A stretch of DNA of 64,000 bases from Streptosporangium saharense. GTDB taxonomy: Bacteria; Actinomycetota; Actinomycetes; Streptosporangiales; Streptosporangiaceae. The stretch is taken from the NCBI RefSeq assembly GCF_014203715.1, contig NZ_JACHJP010000007.1, positions 310,001 through 374,000 of the forward strand, given 5' to 3'. Below the pieces are notes generated by a model. That model saw only the letters and a program-made list of their open reading frames with translations. It was not told the origin of the DNA and did no database searches. This document shows, piece after piece, positions 19,551-27,283 of this stretch (within the stretch, counting starts at the first letter, position 1; each line of letters begins with the position of its first letter). Both the position numbers and the translations under genes were made by a program.

Positions 19551-19745
19551 ATGAAGGTCACGGTCGACTCCATGGTGTGCGAGGCCAACGCCGTCTGCAC
19601 CGGCCTCGCCCCCGAGGTCTTCGAGCTCGACGATGACGATCACCTTCACGTGCTGCTGCCGGAACCGCCACCGGAGGCGTGGGACCGCGTCCGGCACGCC
19701 GTACGGTCGTGCCCGAAGGCCGCGCTGTCCATCGAGGGCAGCTAG
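19551..19745 (+). CDS. Small [3Fe-4S] ferredoxin of the P450-partner type
   Basis: 64 aa. The cysteine pattern is Cys10 and Cys16 (VCEANAVCTG), then Cys54 (RSCPKAAL): three ligands, with Ala replacing the second Cys of a 4Fe-4S site, as in actinobacterial [3Fe-4S] ferredoxins that donate electrons to P450s. The rest is acidic (ELDDDDHLHV), as usual. GTAGGAGGTTCACG gives a strong ribosome site before ATG 19551. The alcohol dehydrogenase starts 3 bases after its stop, so the two are co-translated. No P450 is adjacent. Confidence 0.93.
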   Translation: MKVTVDSMVCEANAVCTGLAPEVFELDDDDHLHVLLPEPPPEAWDRVRHAVRSCPKAALSIEGS

Positions 19746-19747
19746 TC

Positions 19748-20833
19748 GTGCGCGGCGCGCTGCTGCACGCCGTCGGCGACGACCGCCTCGACATCCGCGA
19801 CGACCTCACCCTCGCCCCCGTCGGCCCCGGCGAGGTCCGCGTCAGGATCAGGGCGACCGGTGTCTGCCACTCCGACCTCTCGGTGATGAACGGCGTGCTG
19901 CCCATGCCGCTGCCGATCGTCCTCGGCCACGAGGGCGCGGGCGTGGTCGTCGAGACCGGCGAGCGGGTGACTTCGCTCTCCCCCGGCGACCACGTGGTCG
20001 TCAACTGGACCCCGGCCTGCGACGACTGCCCGAACTGCCGGGCGAACCAGCCGTTCCTGTGCATGACGTACATGAAGGACGGTTTCGTCAACGCCCGCTT
20101 CCGCTACGACGGCGGGACCCCGGCCTACGGCATGGCCGGGTGCGGCACCTGGGCTGAGGAGATCGTCGTCCCCTGGCAGGGCGCGGTCAGGATCGACCCC
20201 GAGCTGCCCTTCGAGATCGCGGCGCTGATCGGCTGCGGCGTCACGACCGGCGTCGGGGCCGCGATCAACACCGCCCGTGTCAGACCGGGCTCGACCGTGG
20301 CCGTGGTCGGCTGCGGCGGCGTCGGCCTGTCCGTGGTGCAGGGCGCCCGCGTCTGCGGGGCGAGGACGATCCTGGCGATCGACCCGCTGGAGTCCAAGCA
20401 CGAACTGGCCCGCGAGCTCGGCGCCACCCACACCGTCACCCCCGACCAACTCCCCGACGCCATCCGCACGCTCACCGGAGGCCGGGGGTTCGACCACGGC
20501 TTCGAGGCGGTCGGCGGATCCGCGACCATCATGACCGCCTGGAAGGCGACCCGGCGCGGCGGCGACGTCATCGTGGTCGGCGCGGGCGCGGCCGACGACC
20601 TCGTCCCGCTGAGCGCCTTCAACCTGCTCTTCGAGGGCAAGAACATCCTCAGCTCCCTGTACGGCGGAGCCGACGTCCGCAGGGACTTCCCTTTCCTCGC
20701 GGAGCTCTACAAAGCAGGCAAACTTGACCTGGAAAGCATGATTACCACTCGCCTTCCACTCTCAAACCTTAATGGAGCCATAAATGCACTGAAAACCGGC
20801 GAACCCCTCCGCCAAATCATCCTCATGGACTAG
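19748..20833 (+). CDS. Zinc-dependent alcohol dehydrogenase (class III-like MDR family)
   Basis: 361 aa. Catalytic zinc ligands lie in ATGVCHSDL and LGHEGAGVV; the structural-zinc lobe is CDDCPNCRANQPFLC; the NAD-binding Rossmann motif is VVGCGGVGLSVVQGA. It resembles mycobacterial AdhD/NDMA-type alcohol dehydrogenases that work with ferredoxin/P450 pairs to oxidise hydroxylated products. GTG 19748 directly follows the ferredoxin stop. From about base 20705 the codon use changes sharply (AAA, GCA, CTT, ATT, ACT, CCA, AAT, ATA appear together), although the protein still aligns to the family end (LRQIILMD). That suggests the last ~43 codons have a different origin. Confidence 0.9.
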   Translation: MRGALLHAVGDDRLDIRDDLTLAPVGPGEVRVRIRATGVCHSDLSVMNGVLPMPLPIVLGHEGAGVVVETGERVTSLSPGDHVVVNWTPACDDCPNCRANQPFLCMTYMKDGFVNARFRYDGGTPAYGMAGCGTWAEEIVVPWQGAVRIDPELPFEIAALIGCGVTTGVGAAINTARVRPGSTVAVVGCGGVGLSVVQGARVCGARTILAIDPLESKHELARELGATHTVTPDQLPDAIRTLTGGRGFDHGFEAVGGSATIMTAWKATRRGGDVIVVGAGAADDLVPLSAFNLLFEGKNILSSLYGGADVRRDFPFLAELYKAGKLDLESMITTRLPLSNLNGAINALKTGEPLRQIILMD

Positions 20834-20874
20834 CCCGAAAAACCCTCATCTTTACGGCCCCACCGATCTCCAGC

Positions 20875-21054
20875 GCAAAGAGTTTCGGCTTTGGGACACA
20901 GATACGGGACACGAAGAGTTTCGGCCCGGGGCTACCGGCGCCGCGCCTGAAGGTTCTGGCTTGGGGTGCCAGCCGCCAGCCGTGAAGGGTTGGCTTTGGG
21001 GTTACCGGTGCTGTGCGTGAGGAGTGTCCGGCTTGGGCGCGTCGGTGAGCTGGA
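20875..21054. repeat. Imperfect tandem repeat, about five 35-base units
   Basis: Units begin at about 20877, 20913, 20949, 20984 and 21019, 35-36 bases apart. Each opens with a GAAGRGTT(TC)GGCTTTGGG-like core; units two and four also share an ACCGG-GC-GYGC tail. There are no constant/variable halves as in CRISPR. The array starts 44 bases after the alcohol dehydrogenase stop. Confidence 0.75.
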
Positions 21055-21193
21055 CTGAGGAGCGACGGAGCGCAGCGGAGGAGCGACGAGGGAAGTCACC
21101 GACCTCAGGCGCCCAAGCCCGCGCCGCCGCCAGGCGGCGCAAAAACAGCAGGACACGGCCTGCGTCCATCCATTCGATTGAACGCAGGCCGTG
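21031..21193. repeat. Two nested or adjacent inverted repeats in the ADH-araC spacer
   Basis: Arms GCTTGGGCGC (21031-21040) and GCGCCCAAGC (21109-21118) are perfect complements, reinforced by TCGGTGA (21042-21048) and TCACCGA (21096-21102). A second perfect pair, CACGGCCTGCGT (21154-21165) and ACGCAGGCCGTG (21182-21193), flanks a 16-base loop. They could terminate the convergent ADH and araC transcripts or mark a mobile-element remnant. No gene is seen in 20834-21293. Confidence 0.6.
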
Positions 21194-21293
21194 CCCACGC
21201 ATCCGCCCCCCACCGGGTGGATGCGGGTTCTCGGGGTACCGCTCTCTCGCCTTGTGGGCGTCAGGGCACTGTCCCCGAGTGGTCGTCCGCCGG

Positions 21294-22286
21294 TCAGGCG
21301 GGCTGGCGCTGGGCCGTACCGCCGTCCTCGACGTCCTCGTCGGCGAGGGCGGCTCGGTAGTCGCTGGGCGCGCAGCCGTAGATCCGCCGGAAGGCCCGGC
21401 TGAAGGAGGCCGCGTCGGAGAATCCCCAGCGTGCCGCGATGGAGCTGACCCGGTCGGCCCGCAGGTGGGCCGTGGACAGTTCCCTGCGACAGCGGTCCAT
21501 CCTGCGGGTTCGCACGTGGGCGGCGACGGTCATGCCGGCCGCGTGGAAGATCCGGTGAAGCTGGCGCACCGAGACGTGGTGGGCGTGCGCGATGACCGCG
21601 GGCGACAGGTCCGGGCGGTGCAGGTTGCGCTCTATCCAGTCGGTGATGCACTGCAGCAGCTCGGCACCCGCGCCGGGCACCGGCGACTCACCGCTGAGCC
21701 GCTCGCTCAGAGCCGAGGTCACCATGTTGACGATGGCCTCCCCAAGGTACTGGCCGTGTGGCCCGTCTACGGCGTCTCCCTCGGCTGCGAGGGAGGTCAG
21801 GAAGGAGACGGTCAGTCTCCCCGGTCCCTGCCTGCTGGCCAGCAGGGTGCCCGCCAGGTCGGCCACGTGGGCCGCAGGTAACGGGATGGCAGAGCGCGGC
21901 ACCGTGAGGGCGAGCAGGTGGTGCGCGTCGAGGACGAGTTCCATCGGACGGCTGAGGTCATAGAAGACCAGGTCTCCGGCGCTCGCGACGACGCGGCGTC
22001 CCGCCTGTTCGATGACTCCGGAGCCCCGCAGCAGCAGGCAGAACTTGTAGTTCTCCCTGCCTCCCCTTGTGGTGATGTGCCGTGCGGCACGACTGACCAC
22101 GTGTGCGGGGGCGCGTACGTCGCTGACCTGGACGGGGCCGAGGGTACGGCTCGCGATGCGGCCGGCGAATCCCCCGGTGTCCCCGGCCCGCAGCTGTAGC
22201 GGGCCGAAGGCGTCCGACACGACATTACGCCAGAACTCGACCTGCTCCCTCGGGGGCAGGCCGGCCGTACTGACGAGTGTGGGCAT
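21294..22286 (-). CDS. AraC-family regulator with AraC_binding_2-type sensor domain
   Basis: 330 aa. The N-terminal ~200 residues look like the cupin-type AraC_binding_2 sensor; the C-terminal ~100 residues carry the double helix-turn-helix with RVSSIAARWGFSDAASFSRA and the final FRRIYGCAPSDYR signature. Members of this subgroup (NphR/AlkS-like) activate catabolic operons for aromatic or nitrile compounds. It is divergent from the Tat-exported intradiol dioxygenase gene 219 bases away, which is its most likely target (inference). The ATG at 22286 is preceded by a GAGGAGAG-type ribosome site on the minus strand. Confidence 0.92.
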   Translation of the reverse strand: MPTLVSTAGLPPREQVEFWRNVVSDAFGPLQLRAGDTGGFAGRIASRTLGPVQVSDVRAPAHVVSRAARHITTRGGRENYKFCLLLRGSGVIEQAGRRVVASAGDLVFYDLSRPMELVLDAHHLLALTVPRSAIPLPAAHVADLAGTLLASRQGPGRLTVSFLTSLAAEGDAVDGPHGQYLGEAIVNMVTSALSERLSGESPVPGAGAELLQCITDWIERNLHRPDLSPAVIAHAHHVSVRQLHRIFHAAGMTVAAHVRTRRMDRCRRELSTAHLRADRVSSIAARWGFSDAASFSRAFRRIYGCAPSDYRAALADEDVEDGGTAQRQPA

Positions 22287-22505
22287 GACGCTCTCCTCGG
22301 CGTTAATGAGGCGATGACCCTAGCTTCACCCCTGGTTTCTACTCGGCGGCAATCCCATTCAGATCCAACATGGCGTTATGCCCGGCACGCCCTGACAAAA
22401 GACTGGCACTTAGAGTCAACCTCGCCAGTCAGGCGAATGGATATACACATCTGGAGCCGTGCGCACCCCCCAAGCACGGTCACACCTCGCCGAAGGAGAA
22501 CCTCG

Positions 22506-23147
22506 ATGTCCGAGATTCCTCTCACCCCAGAAGAGGAAATGGAGTCCGGCCTGAGCCGCAAGCAGTTCGTCGCGGCGGTCGGCCTGGGCGCGATCGCCGC
22601 CCCGGTGGTCGCGGGCGCCATGGCGGGTCCCGCCTCCGCGCTGCAGGGGCAGGCCCTGCCCCTGGCCTGCACTCCCGGCGGCTCGACCACCATCGCGCAG
22701 ACGGAGGGGCCGTACTTCAAGCCCAACTCTCCGTTGACCAGCAACATCGTCCCCGCGGGCGCGAGCGGCACCAAGCTGACGGTGACCGGCCGTGTCTACA
22801 GCCGTTCGTGCAAGCCGCTGGTGAAGGTGCTGCTGGACTTCTGGCAGGCCGACAACGCCGGTAACTACGACAACTACGGCTTCAAGTTCCGTGGCCACCA
22901 GTTCACCGACGCCAACGGCGCCTTCTCGCTGACCACGATCGTCCCGGGCCTCTACCCGGGCCGGACCCGGCACATCCACGTGAAGCTGCAGGCGCCCAAC
23001 AGGCCCATCCTGACCACGCAGCTCTACTTCCCGGGTGAGCCGCGCAACCAGACCGACACGATCTACGACCCGCGTCTCCTCATGAACGTGCAGACCGTGC
23101 CGGGTGGGCGTACGGCCTCCTACGAGTTCGTGCTCAACGTCCCCTGA
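22506..23147 (+). CDS. Exported intradiol ring-cleavage dioxygenase-like protein
   Basis: 213 aa with a twin-arginine-like signal (LSRKQFVAAVGLGAIAAPVV; only one Arg plus Lys is present, so the Tat motif is imperfect) and an AxA site near residue 48. The catalytic region fits the intradiol family: Tyr in GPYFKP, Tyr in the LYPGRTR segment, and the iron ligands His-x-His in RHIHVKL. Such enzymes cleave catechol or hydroxyquinol rings with Fe(III). Small exported actinobacterial versions exist with unclear physiological substrates. ATG 22506 follows AAGGAG. The divergent AraC regulator probably controls it. Confidence 0.87.
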   Translation: MSEIPLTPEEEMESGLSRKQFVAAVGLGAIAAPVVAGAMAGPASALQGQALPLACTPGGSTTIAQTEGPYFKPNSPLTSNIVPAGASGTKLTVTGRVYSRSCKPLVKVLLDFWQADNAGNYDNYGFKFRGHQFTDANGAFSLTTIVPGLYPGRTRHIHVKLQAPNRPILTTQLYFPGEPRNQTDTIYDPRLLMNVQTVPGGRTASYEFVLNVP

Positions 23148-23182
23148 CGGTCCGTCTGATCTCCTGACGGCCTCCTTGGACC

Positions 23183-23235
23183 GGCCGGGTCGTCGTTCCG
23201 CCTATCCCGTAGCCAGGCGGAGCGGCGACCCGGCC
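23183..23235 (+). terminator. Long hairpin after the dioxygenase gene
   Basis: Arms of 21 bases (23183-23203 and 23215-23235, GGCCGGGTCG... / ...CGACCCGGCC) with two G-T-type mismatches and an 11-base loop, 36 bases after the dioxygenase stop. No T-run follows. Confidence 0.6.
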
Positions 23236-23614
23236 CCGTCCATAACTTCGGCGTCTGGAGGACATAACTCAGGACCGTTCCAGAAGGGCCGTGACACATC
23301 GTCTGTCAAGGCGCTTGTCAAGCAAGATGCCTGCCGGAAATGTCGCATCAGAGATGTTTGGTGGGATATCGCCCACGCCTCACCAGAACATGCTTCCAGA
23401 CCCCGAACGGTGCCTTCTTCGCACGTCATGGGCCATGATGGTCGCATCCGTGCCCTTCTAAGCATGGAGGAAAACGACAGGATGTCAGACCGTCGCGGAT
23501 AGTGATCGAGCGTATGAATTTCTGCTAAAGTTTCTGCTCCTACCGGGCGAGGGTAAAAACGATGCAACTCCTCCGAGTACGGCCCTGCCCAAAGACCCCG
23601 GGCTGGAGGCCCCC
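23236..23614. other. Gene-free spacer upstream of the DapB-like gene
   Basis: About 380 bases of relatively A/T-rich sequence. I see only short open frames without ribosome sites. It presumably holds the promoter of the DapB-like gene; no clear operator was found. Confidence 0.5.
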
Positions 23615-24673
23615 ATGCCCCCATCGCCGCCCCTCCGCGTGGTCCAGTGGGCCACGGGCGCCGTTGGTAGATACTCCCTGCGCACCCTGATCCGTCGCCC
23701 CGAGTTCGAGCTCGCCGGGGTGCTCGTCTACGACCCCGACAAGGTCGGTCTCGACGCCGGTCCGCTCGTCGGACTGCCCGAGACCGGCGTCCTGTGCACC
23801 GACGACGTCGAGCGGATCCTCGCTCTCGACGCCGACTGCGTGCTGCACATGCCGTTGCCCGCCTCCTCCTTCGGAGGTGATCCGTCCCTGGACGTGGAGA
23901 CGTTCTGCGCCCTGCTCTCCTCGGGCAAGAACGTCGTGACCACGACCGGGTTCGTCTACCCGTGGTGTTACGGCCCCGCGGTGGTCGGGCGCATCGAGGC
24001 CGCCTGCGCCGCGGGCAACTCCTCCCTGCACGGCACCGGCATCAACCCCGGCTTCGTGAGCGACATGCTCCCGCTCGCGCTGAGCGGCCTGTCCACCAGG
24101 ATCGACCACGTCTACGTCCGCGAGTCCTCCGACTTCAGGGGGCACCCGTCCCGTCAGCTCGTGGTCGACCTGTTCGGCTTCACCCGCTCGGCCAAGGACT
24201 ACGCGGCCGCGGTGCGCCCCTTCCGGGCCTACCAGCGCGGGCTGTTCGCCGAGAGCGTCCAGCTCGTGGCGAGCACCCTCGGCGTGGCCCTCGACGAGGT
24301 CGAGGAGAGCGACGAGTTCGACCTCGCCTCAGAGGAGTTCGAGATCGCCGCGGGCGTGGTCAGGAAGGGCACGGTCTGCGCCTCCCGCTGGACGTTCAGC
24401 GGGCTGGTCAGGGGCCGTCCCTTCATGACCGTCGAGTGCGTCTACAAGGCGGACGCCACCAAGGTCGACCGCTGGTCGGCACCGGGCTTCACCGTCCACA
24501 TCGAGGGCGTGCCGCAGATGACGGTCACCGTGGACGAGATCTCCCACGGCCTGGCCGGGGCCGCGGCGCACGCGGTCAACTCGGTGGCCGCCCTGTGCGC
24601 GGCGCCGCCGGGCATCCGCACCATCCTCGACCTCCCCCTGCCCACCGGGCGGGGCACCGTACGGCTGGCGTGA
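23615..24673 (+). CDS. DapB-like NAD(P)H-dependent dehydrogenase
   Basis: 352 aa. The N-terminal Rossmann motif VVQWATGAVGRYSLRTLI and the long C-terminal domain match the family of dihydrodipicolinate-reductase-like proteins that includes 2,4-diaminopentanoate dehydrogenase. It is not true DapB: it is about 100 residues longer and lacks the lysine-pathway context. Homologues are abundant in actinobacteria near steroid/aromatic catabolism genes, mostly without known substrates. It starts at ATG 23615 with GGAGG 5 bases upstream. It is convergent with the sulfur operon. Confidence 0.82.
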   Translation: MPPSPPLRVVQWATGAVGRYSLRTLIRRPEFELAGVLVYDPDKVGLDAGPLVGLPETGVLCTDDVERILALDADCVLHMPLPASSFGGDPSLDVETFCALLSSGKNVVTTTGFVYPWCYGPAVVGRIEAACAAGNSSLHGTGINPGFVSDMLPLALSGLSTRIDHVYVRESSDFRGHPSRQLVVDLFGFTRSAKDYAAAVRPFRAYQRGLFAESVQLVASTLGVALDEVEESDEFDLASEEFEIAAGVVRKGTVCASRWTFSGLVRGRPFMTVECVYKADATKVDRWSAPGFTVHIEGVPQMTVTVDEISHGLAGAAAHAVNSVAALCAAPPGIRTILDLPLPTGRGTVRLA

Positions 24674-24692
24674 GAAGACGGTTGACCTGACA

Positions 24693-24722
24693 GGCGGGGG
24701 CGCCCGGTGGGGCGTCCCCGCC
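24693..24722. terminator. Bidirectional terminator hairpin
   Basis: GGCGGGGGCGCCC and GGGCGTCCCCGCC (one mismatch) form a 13-base stem between the convergent DapB-like and flavin reductase genes. Confidence 0.7.
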
Positions 24723-24728
24723 CGACGG

Positions 24729-25235
24729 TCAGGTGTGCGGCGTGAAGCGGCCGAACCTGCCCCGGTGATAGAGCAGGGGACGGTCGTCGGAGACGAGGTT
24801 GGTCTCGGTGACCAGGCCGACGACGAGGACGTGGTCACCGATGTCCACGGTCGAGTGGGGAACGCAGACGAGCTGGGCCGAGACTCCCCCGAGGACCGGG
24901 ACCCCCTGGGGGCCGTTCCACCACTCGGTGGGGGCGGCGAAGCGGTCGACGCCCTTGCGGGCGAACCTGGAGGCCAGCTCCGCCTGGTCGCTGGCCAGCA
25001 CGTTCACCGCGAAGTGCTCGGCGAGCCTGAGCGAGGGCCAGGTGGTCGAGGCCTGGTCGACGTAGAAGGAGACCAGCGGGGGCGCGAGGCTGACCGAGGA
25101 GAACGACGTGGCCGTCAGGCCGACGGGAACCCCCTCCGTCTGCGCGGTGATCACCACGACACCGGCCGCGTGTACGGCCAGCGCCTGGCGGAAACGGTCG
25201 GCGTCCACGGCCCGTCCCGGCAGGGTCTCGGTCAT
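24729..25235 (-). CDS. Flavin reductase (HpaC/DszD-like) of a two-component monooxygenase
   Basis: 168 aa, the usual size of the Flavin_Reduct family. The core GLTATSFSSVSLAPPLVSFYV is the flavin-binding segment, followed by HFAVNVLASDQ and GDHVLVVGLV. It reduces FMN/FAD with NAD(P)H and supplies it to a monooxygenase, here most plausibly the LLM-class enzyme at 25946-27283. The ATG at 25235 overlaps the stop of a possible 27-codon frame upstream (ATGA) and has its own GGGGGAGGA. It is the last gene of the minus-strand sulfur operon. Confidence 0.88.
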   Translation of the reverse strand: MTETLPGRAVDADRFRQALAVHAAGVVVITAQTEGVPVGLTATSFSSVSLAPPLVSFYVDQASTTWPSLRLAEHFAVNVLASDQAELASRFARKGVDRFAAPTEWWNGPQGVPVLGGVSAQLVCVPHSTVDIGDHVLVVGLVTETNLVSDDRPLLYHRGRFGRFTPHT

Positions 25236-25315
25236 GAGTCCTCCCCCGGGCGCCGTTCCTCCTCGGGAACGCCGGAGAGGACCCCGGAACCGGTTGCGAC
25301 GTTCCGCTCGGTCAC
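25232..25315 (-). CDS. Possible 27-codon frame coupled to the flavin reductase
   Basis: GTG 25315 is preceded by GGAGGAGGAGAA, one of the best ribosome sites in the operon, and the frame runs 27 codons (MTERNVATGSGV...) to a TGA that overlaps the flavin reductase ATG. Just before it, a 17-codon frame (25365-25312, MNRLRIISVVYALEEEK) ends overlapping this GTG. Neither resembles a known protein. They may be translation-coupling frames or remnants of a truncated gene. Confidence 0.3.
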   Translation of the reverse strand: MTERNVATGSGVLSGVPEEERRPGEDS

Positions 25316-25412
25316 TTCTCCTCCTCCAGGGCGTAAACCACGCTTATGATTCGCAACCTATTCATAACGCCTTCTCTTCCCGAGCTCATCGGGGACTCCC
25401 CCCGTTCCGCGC

Positions 25413-25949
25413 TCACGCCGAGGCCGCCGAGATCGCCGTAAGCGCCGCCCGCACCTGTGGGGCGACCCTGTCGGCCCAGGGGTCGAGCACCTCGTCCAGG
25501 GCGGGGATCTGCGACTCGATCACCGCGAGGCCGGGGGTGGGCACGGTCGCGCCGAGCTCGACCAGGAGCGGGCGCAGGTGCACCTCGACGGCCAGGCTGT
25601 GCTTGGCGTCGCCCAGGACCAGCAGCGGGAGCGCCACGACCGAGGTGAGCGCACCGCCGGGAAGGCGGTCGAGGAAGACCTTGAGCAGGCCGGTGTAGGT
25701 GCCCTTGTAGGTCGGGCTCGCTACCACCAGCACGCTCGCCCGCCGTACAAGATCGAGGGCCGCCTCCACCTCGGGCGAGGCCTGTGGGGCGAGCAGCGTG
25801 GGGGCCAGGAGCGACAGGTCGACGACCTCGCCCGCCTCCCCCTCGGTCCCCTCGCCGATCCGACCGGCCACGGCCCGCGCCGCCTGGACGGCCACTGTGT
25901 ATGTGCGCGACCCGGTCCGCGGGTTGCCCACCACTGTCACGATGCTCAT
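25413..25949 (-). CDS. NADPH-dependent FMN reductase (SsuE-like)
   Basis: 178 aa flavodoxin-fold reductase. The N-terminal phosphate loop VGNPRTGSRTY and the motif SPTYKGTYTGLLKVFLD are diagnostic of the NADPH-dependent FMN reductase family that includes SsuE and MsuE. It provides reduced FMN to sulfonate or sulfone monooxygenases. Its start (25949) overlaps the stop of the LLM monooxygenase by 4 bases, so the two are translationally coupled. With the flavin reductase further downstream, the operon encodes two unrelated flavin-reducing enzymes. Confidence 0.9.
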   Translation of the reverse strand: MSIVTVVGNPRTGSRTYTVAVQAARAVAGRIGEGTEGEAGEVVDLSLLAPTLLAPQASPEVEAALDLVRRASVLVVASPTYKGTYTGLLKVFLDRLPGGALTSVVALPLLVLGDAKHSLAVEVHLRPLLVELGATVPTPGLAVIESQIPALDEVLDPWADRVAPQVRAALTAISAASA

Positions 25950-27283
25950 GAGGCCACCGATACCTTCTGCTTGAACTGCTCAAAACGGGACACCGGTCGC
26001 GCCAGTCCGTAGTTCTGGCGCAGGGTGCGGCCTTCGTACTCGGTTCTGAACAGGCCACGGGCCTGCAACTCGGGCACGACGTGGTCGACGAAGTCCGCCA
26101 GGCCGCTCGGCAGGACGGGCGGCATGATGTTGAAGCCGTCCGCCGCGCCGCTGGTGAACCATTCCTGGATCTGGTCGGCGATCAGTTCCGGGGTACCGGC
26201 GACCACCCGGTGCCCCCTGCCTCCCGCCAGACGGCCGATCAGCTGACGCAGGGTCAGCCGCTCCCGCCTGGCGAGGTCGGTGACGAGTTTGAACCTGCTC
26301 TGCTGGCCGTCCCTGGGCTCGGGCAGCTCCGGCAGGGGCGCGTCCAGCGGGTGGCCGGACAGGTCGGCGCCGAGCATGGTGGAAAGCTGCTGCACGCCGT
26401 ACTCGGGGATGATCAGATCCTGGAGCTCCCCCTCCAGCCTGAGAGCCTCCTCCTGGGTCGAGCCGATGATCGGCGAGATGCCGGGCAGGACCAGCACCTC
26501 GTCGGGGCTCCTGCCGTACCGGGCGAGACGGGACTTGAGGTCGGTGTAGAACTCCTGCCCCTCGGCCAGGGTCTGCTGGGCGGTGAACACGGCCTCGGCG
26601 AAGCGGGCGGCGAACTCCTTGCCGTCCTCCGACGATCCGGCCTGCACCAGCAGCGGGTGGCCCTGCGGGGAGCGGGAGGTGTTCAGCGGTCCCCTGACCC
26701 TGAAGTGGGTCCCGACGTGGTCGAGGGCGTGGATCCTGCCGGTGTCGGCGTAGCGGCCCGTGGCCCGGTCGTTGAGGATCGCCCCGTCCTCCCAGCTGTC
26801 CCACAGCTTGGTGACGACCTCAAGGAACTCCGTGGCGCGGGCGTAGCGGTCGCCGTGCGAGGGGCGCTCGACGCCGAAGTTGTGCGCCTCCGCCTCGGTC
26901 GCCGAGGTGACGATGTTCCAGCCCGCCCTGCCGCCGCTGATGTGGTCGAGCGAGGCGAACTTGCGCGCCACGTGGAACGGCTCGTTGTAGGTGGTCGAGA
27001 CGGTCGCGATCAGGCCGACGTGCTCGGTGACCGCGGCCAGCGCGGCCAGCAGCGTGAGCGGTTCTAGACCGCCGAGGGCGTTGTGCCGGACGTTGCCCCA
27101 CAGGGCCAGCCCGTCGGCCAGGAAGACCGAGTCCAGCCTGCCCCGCTCGGCGATCCTGGCCAGCTCCTGGTAGTGCCGTACGTCGGCGATCAGCCCGGGG
27201 TCGGCGCTCGGGTGCCGCCAGGCGGCCTCGTGGTGGCCGACGCCCATCAGGAACGCGTTGAGATGGAGCCTGCGCTCGGTCAT
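25946..27283 (-). CDS. LLM-class flavin-dependent monooxygenase (NtaA/SnaA/DszA family)
   Basis: 445 aa, the standard length for the nitrilotriacetate/dibenzothiophene-sulfone monooxygenase family. Landmarks: an N-terminal AAWRHPSAD segment, FLADGLALWG, GRAGWNIVTSATEAEAHNFG, and the C-terminal GLARPVSRFEQFKQ. These enzymes use FMNH2 from a partner reductase to attack organosulfur or chelator substrates. The ATG at 27283 overlaps the permease stop by 4 bases. The linked SsuABC-like importer, SsuE-like reductase and Cys attenuator point to sulfur scavenging from an organosulfur compound; the substrate is unknown. Confidence 0.92.
   Translation of the reverse strand: MTERRLHLNAFLMGVGHHEAAWRHPSADPGLIADVRHYQELARIAERGRLDSVFLADGLALWGNVRHNALGGLEPLTLLAALAAVTEHVGLIATVSTTYNEPFHVARKFASLDHISGGRAGWNIVTSATEAEAHNFGVERPSHGDRYARATEFLEVVTKLWDSWEDGAILNDRATGRYADTGRIHALDHVGTHFRVRGPLNTSRSPQGHPLLVQAGSSEDGKEFAARFAEAVFTAQQTLAEGQEFYTDLKSRLARYGRSPDEVLVLPGISPIIGSTQEEALRLEGELQDLIIPEYGVQQLSTMLGADLSGHPLDAPLPELPEPRDGQQSRFKLVTDLARRERLTLRQLIGRLAGGRGHRVVAGTPELIADQIQEWFTSGAADGFNIMPPVLPSGLADFVDHVVPELQARGLFRTEYEGRTLRQNYGLARPVSRFEQFKQKVSVAS

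Noticed and set aside
20875-21054. CRISPR array
   Set aside because: The 35-base units are contiguous and all degenerate; there is no identical-repeat/unique-spacer structure and no cas gene.
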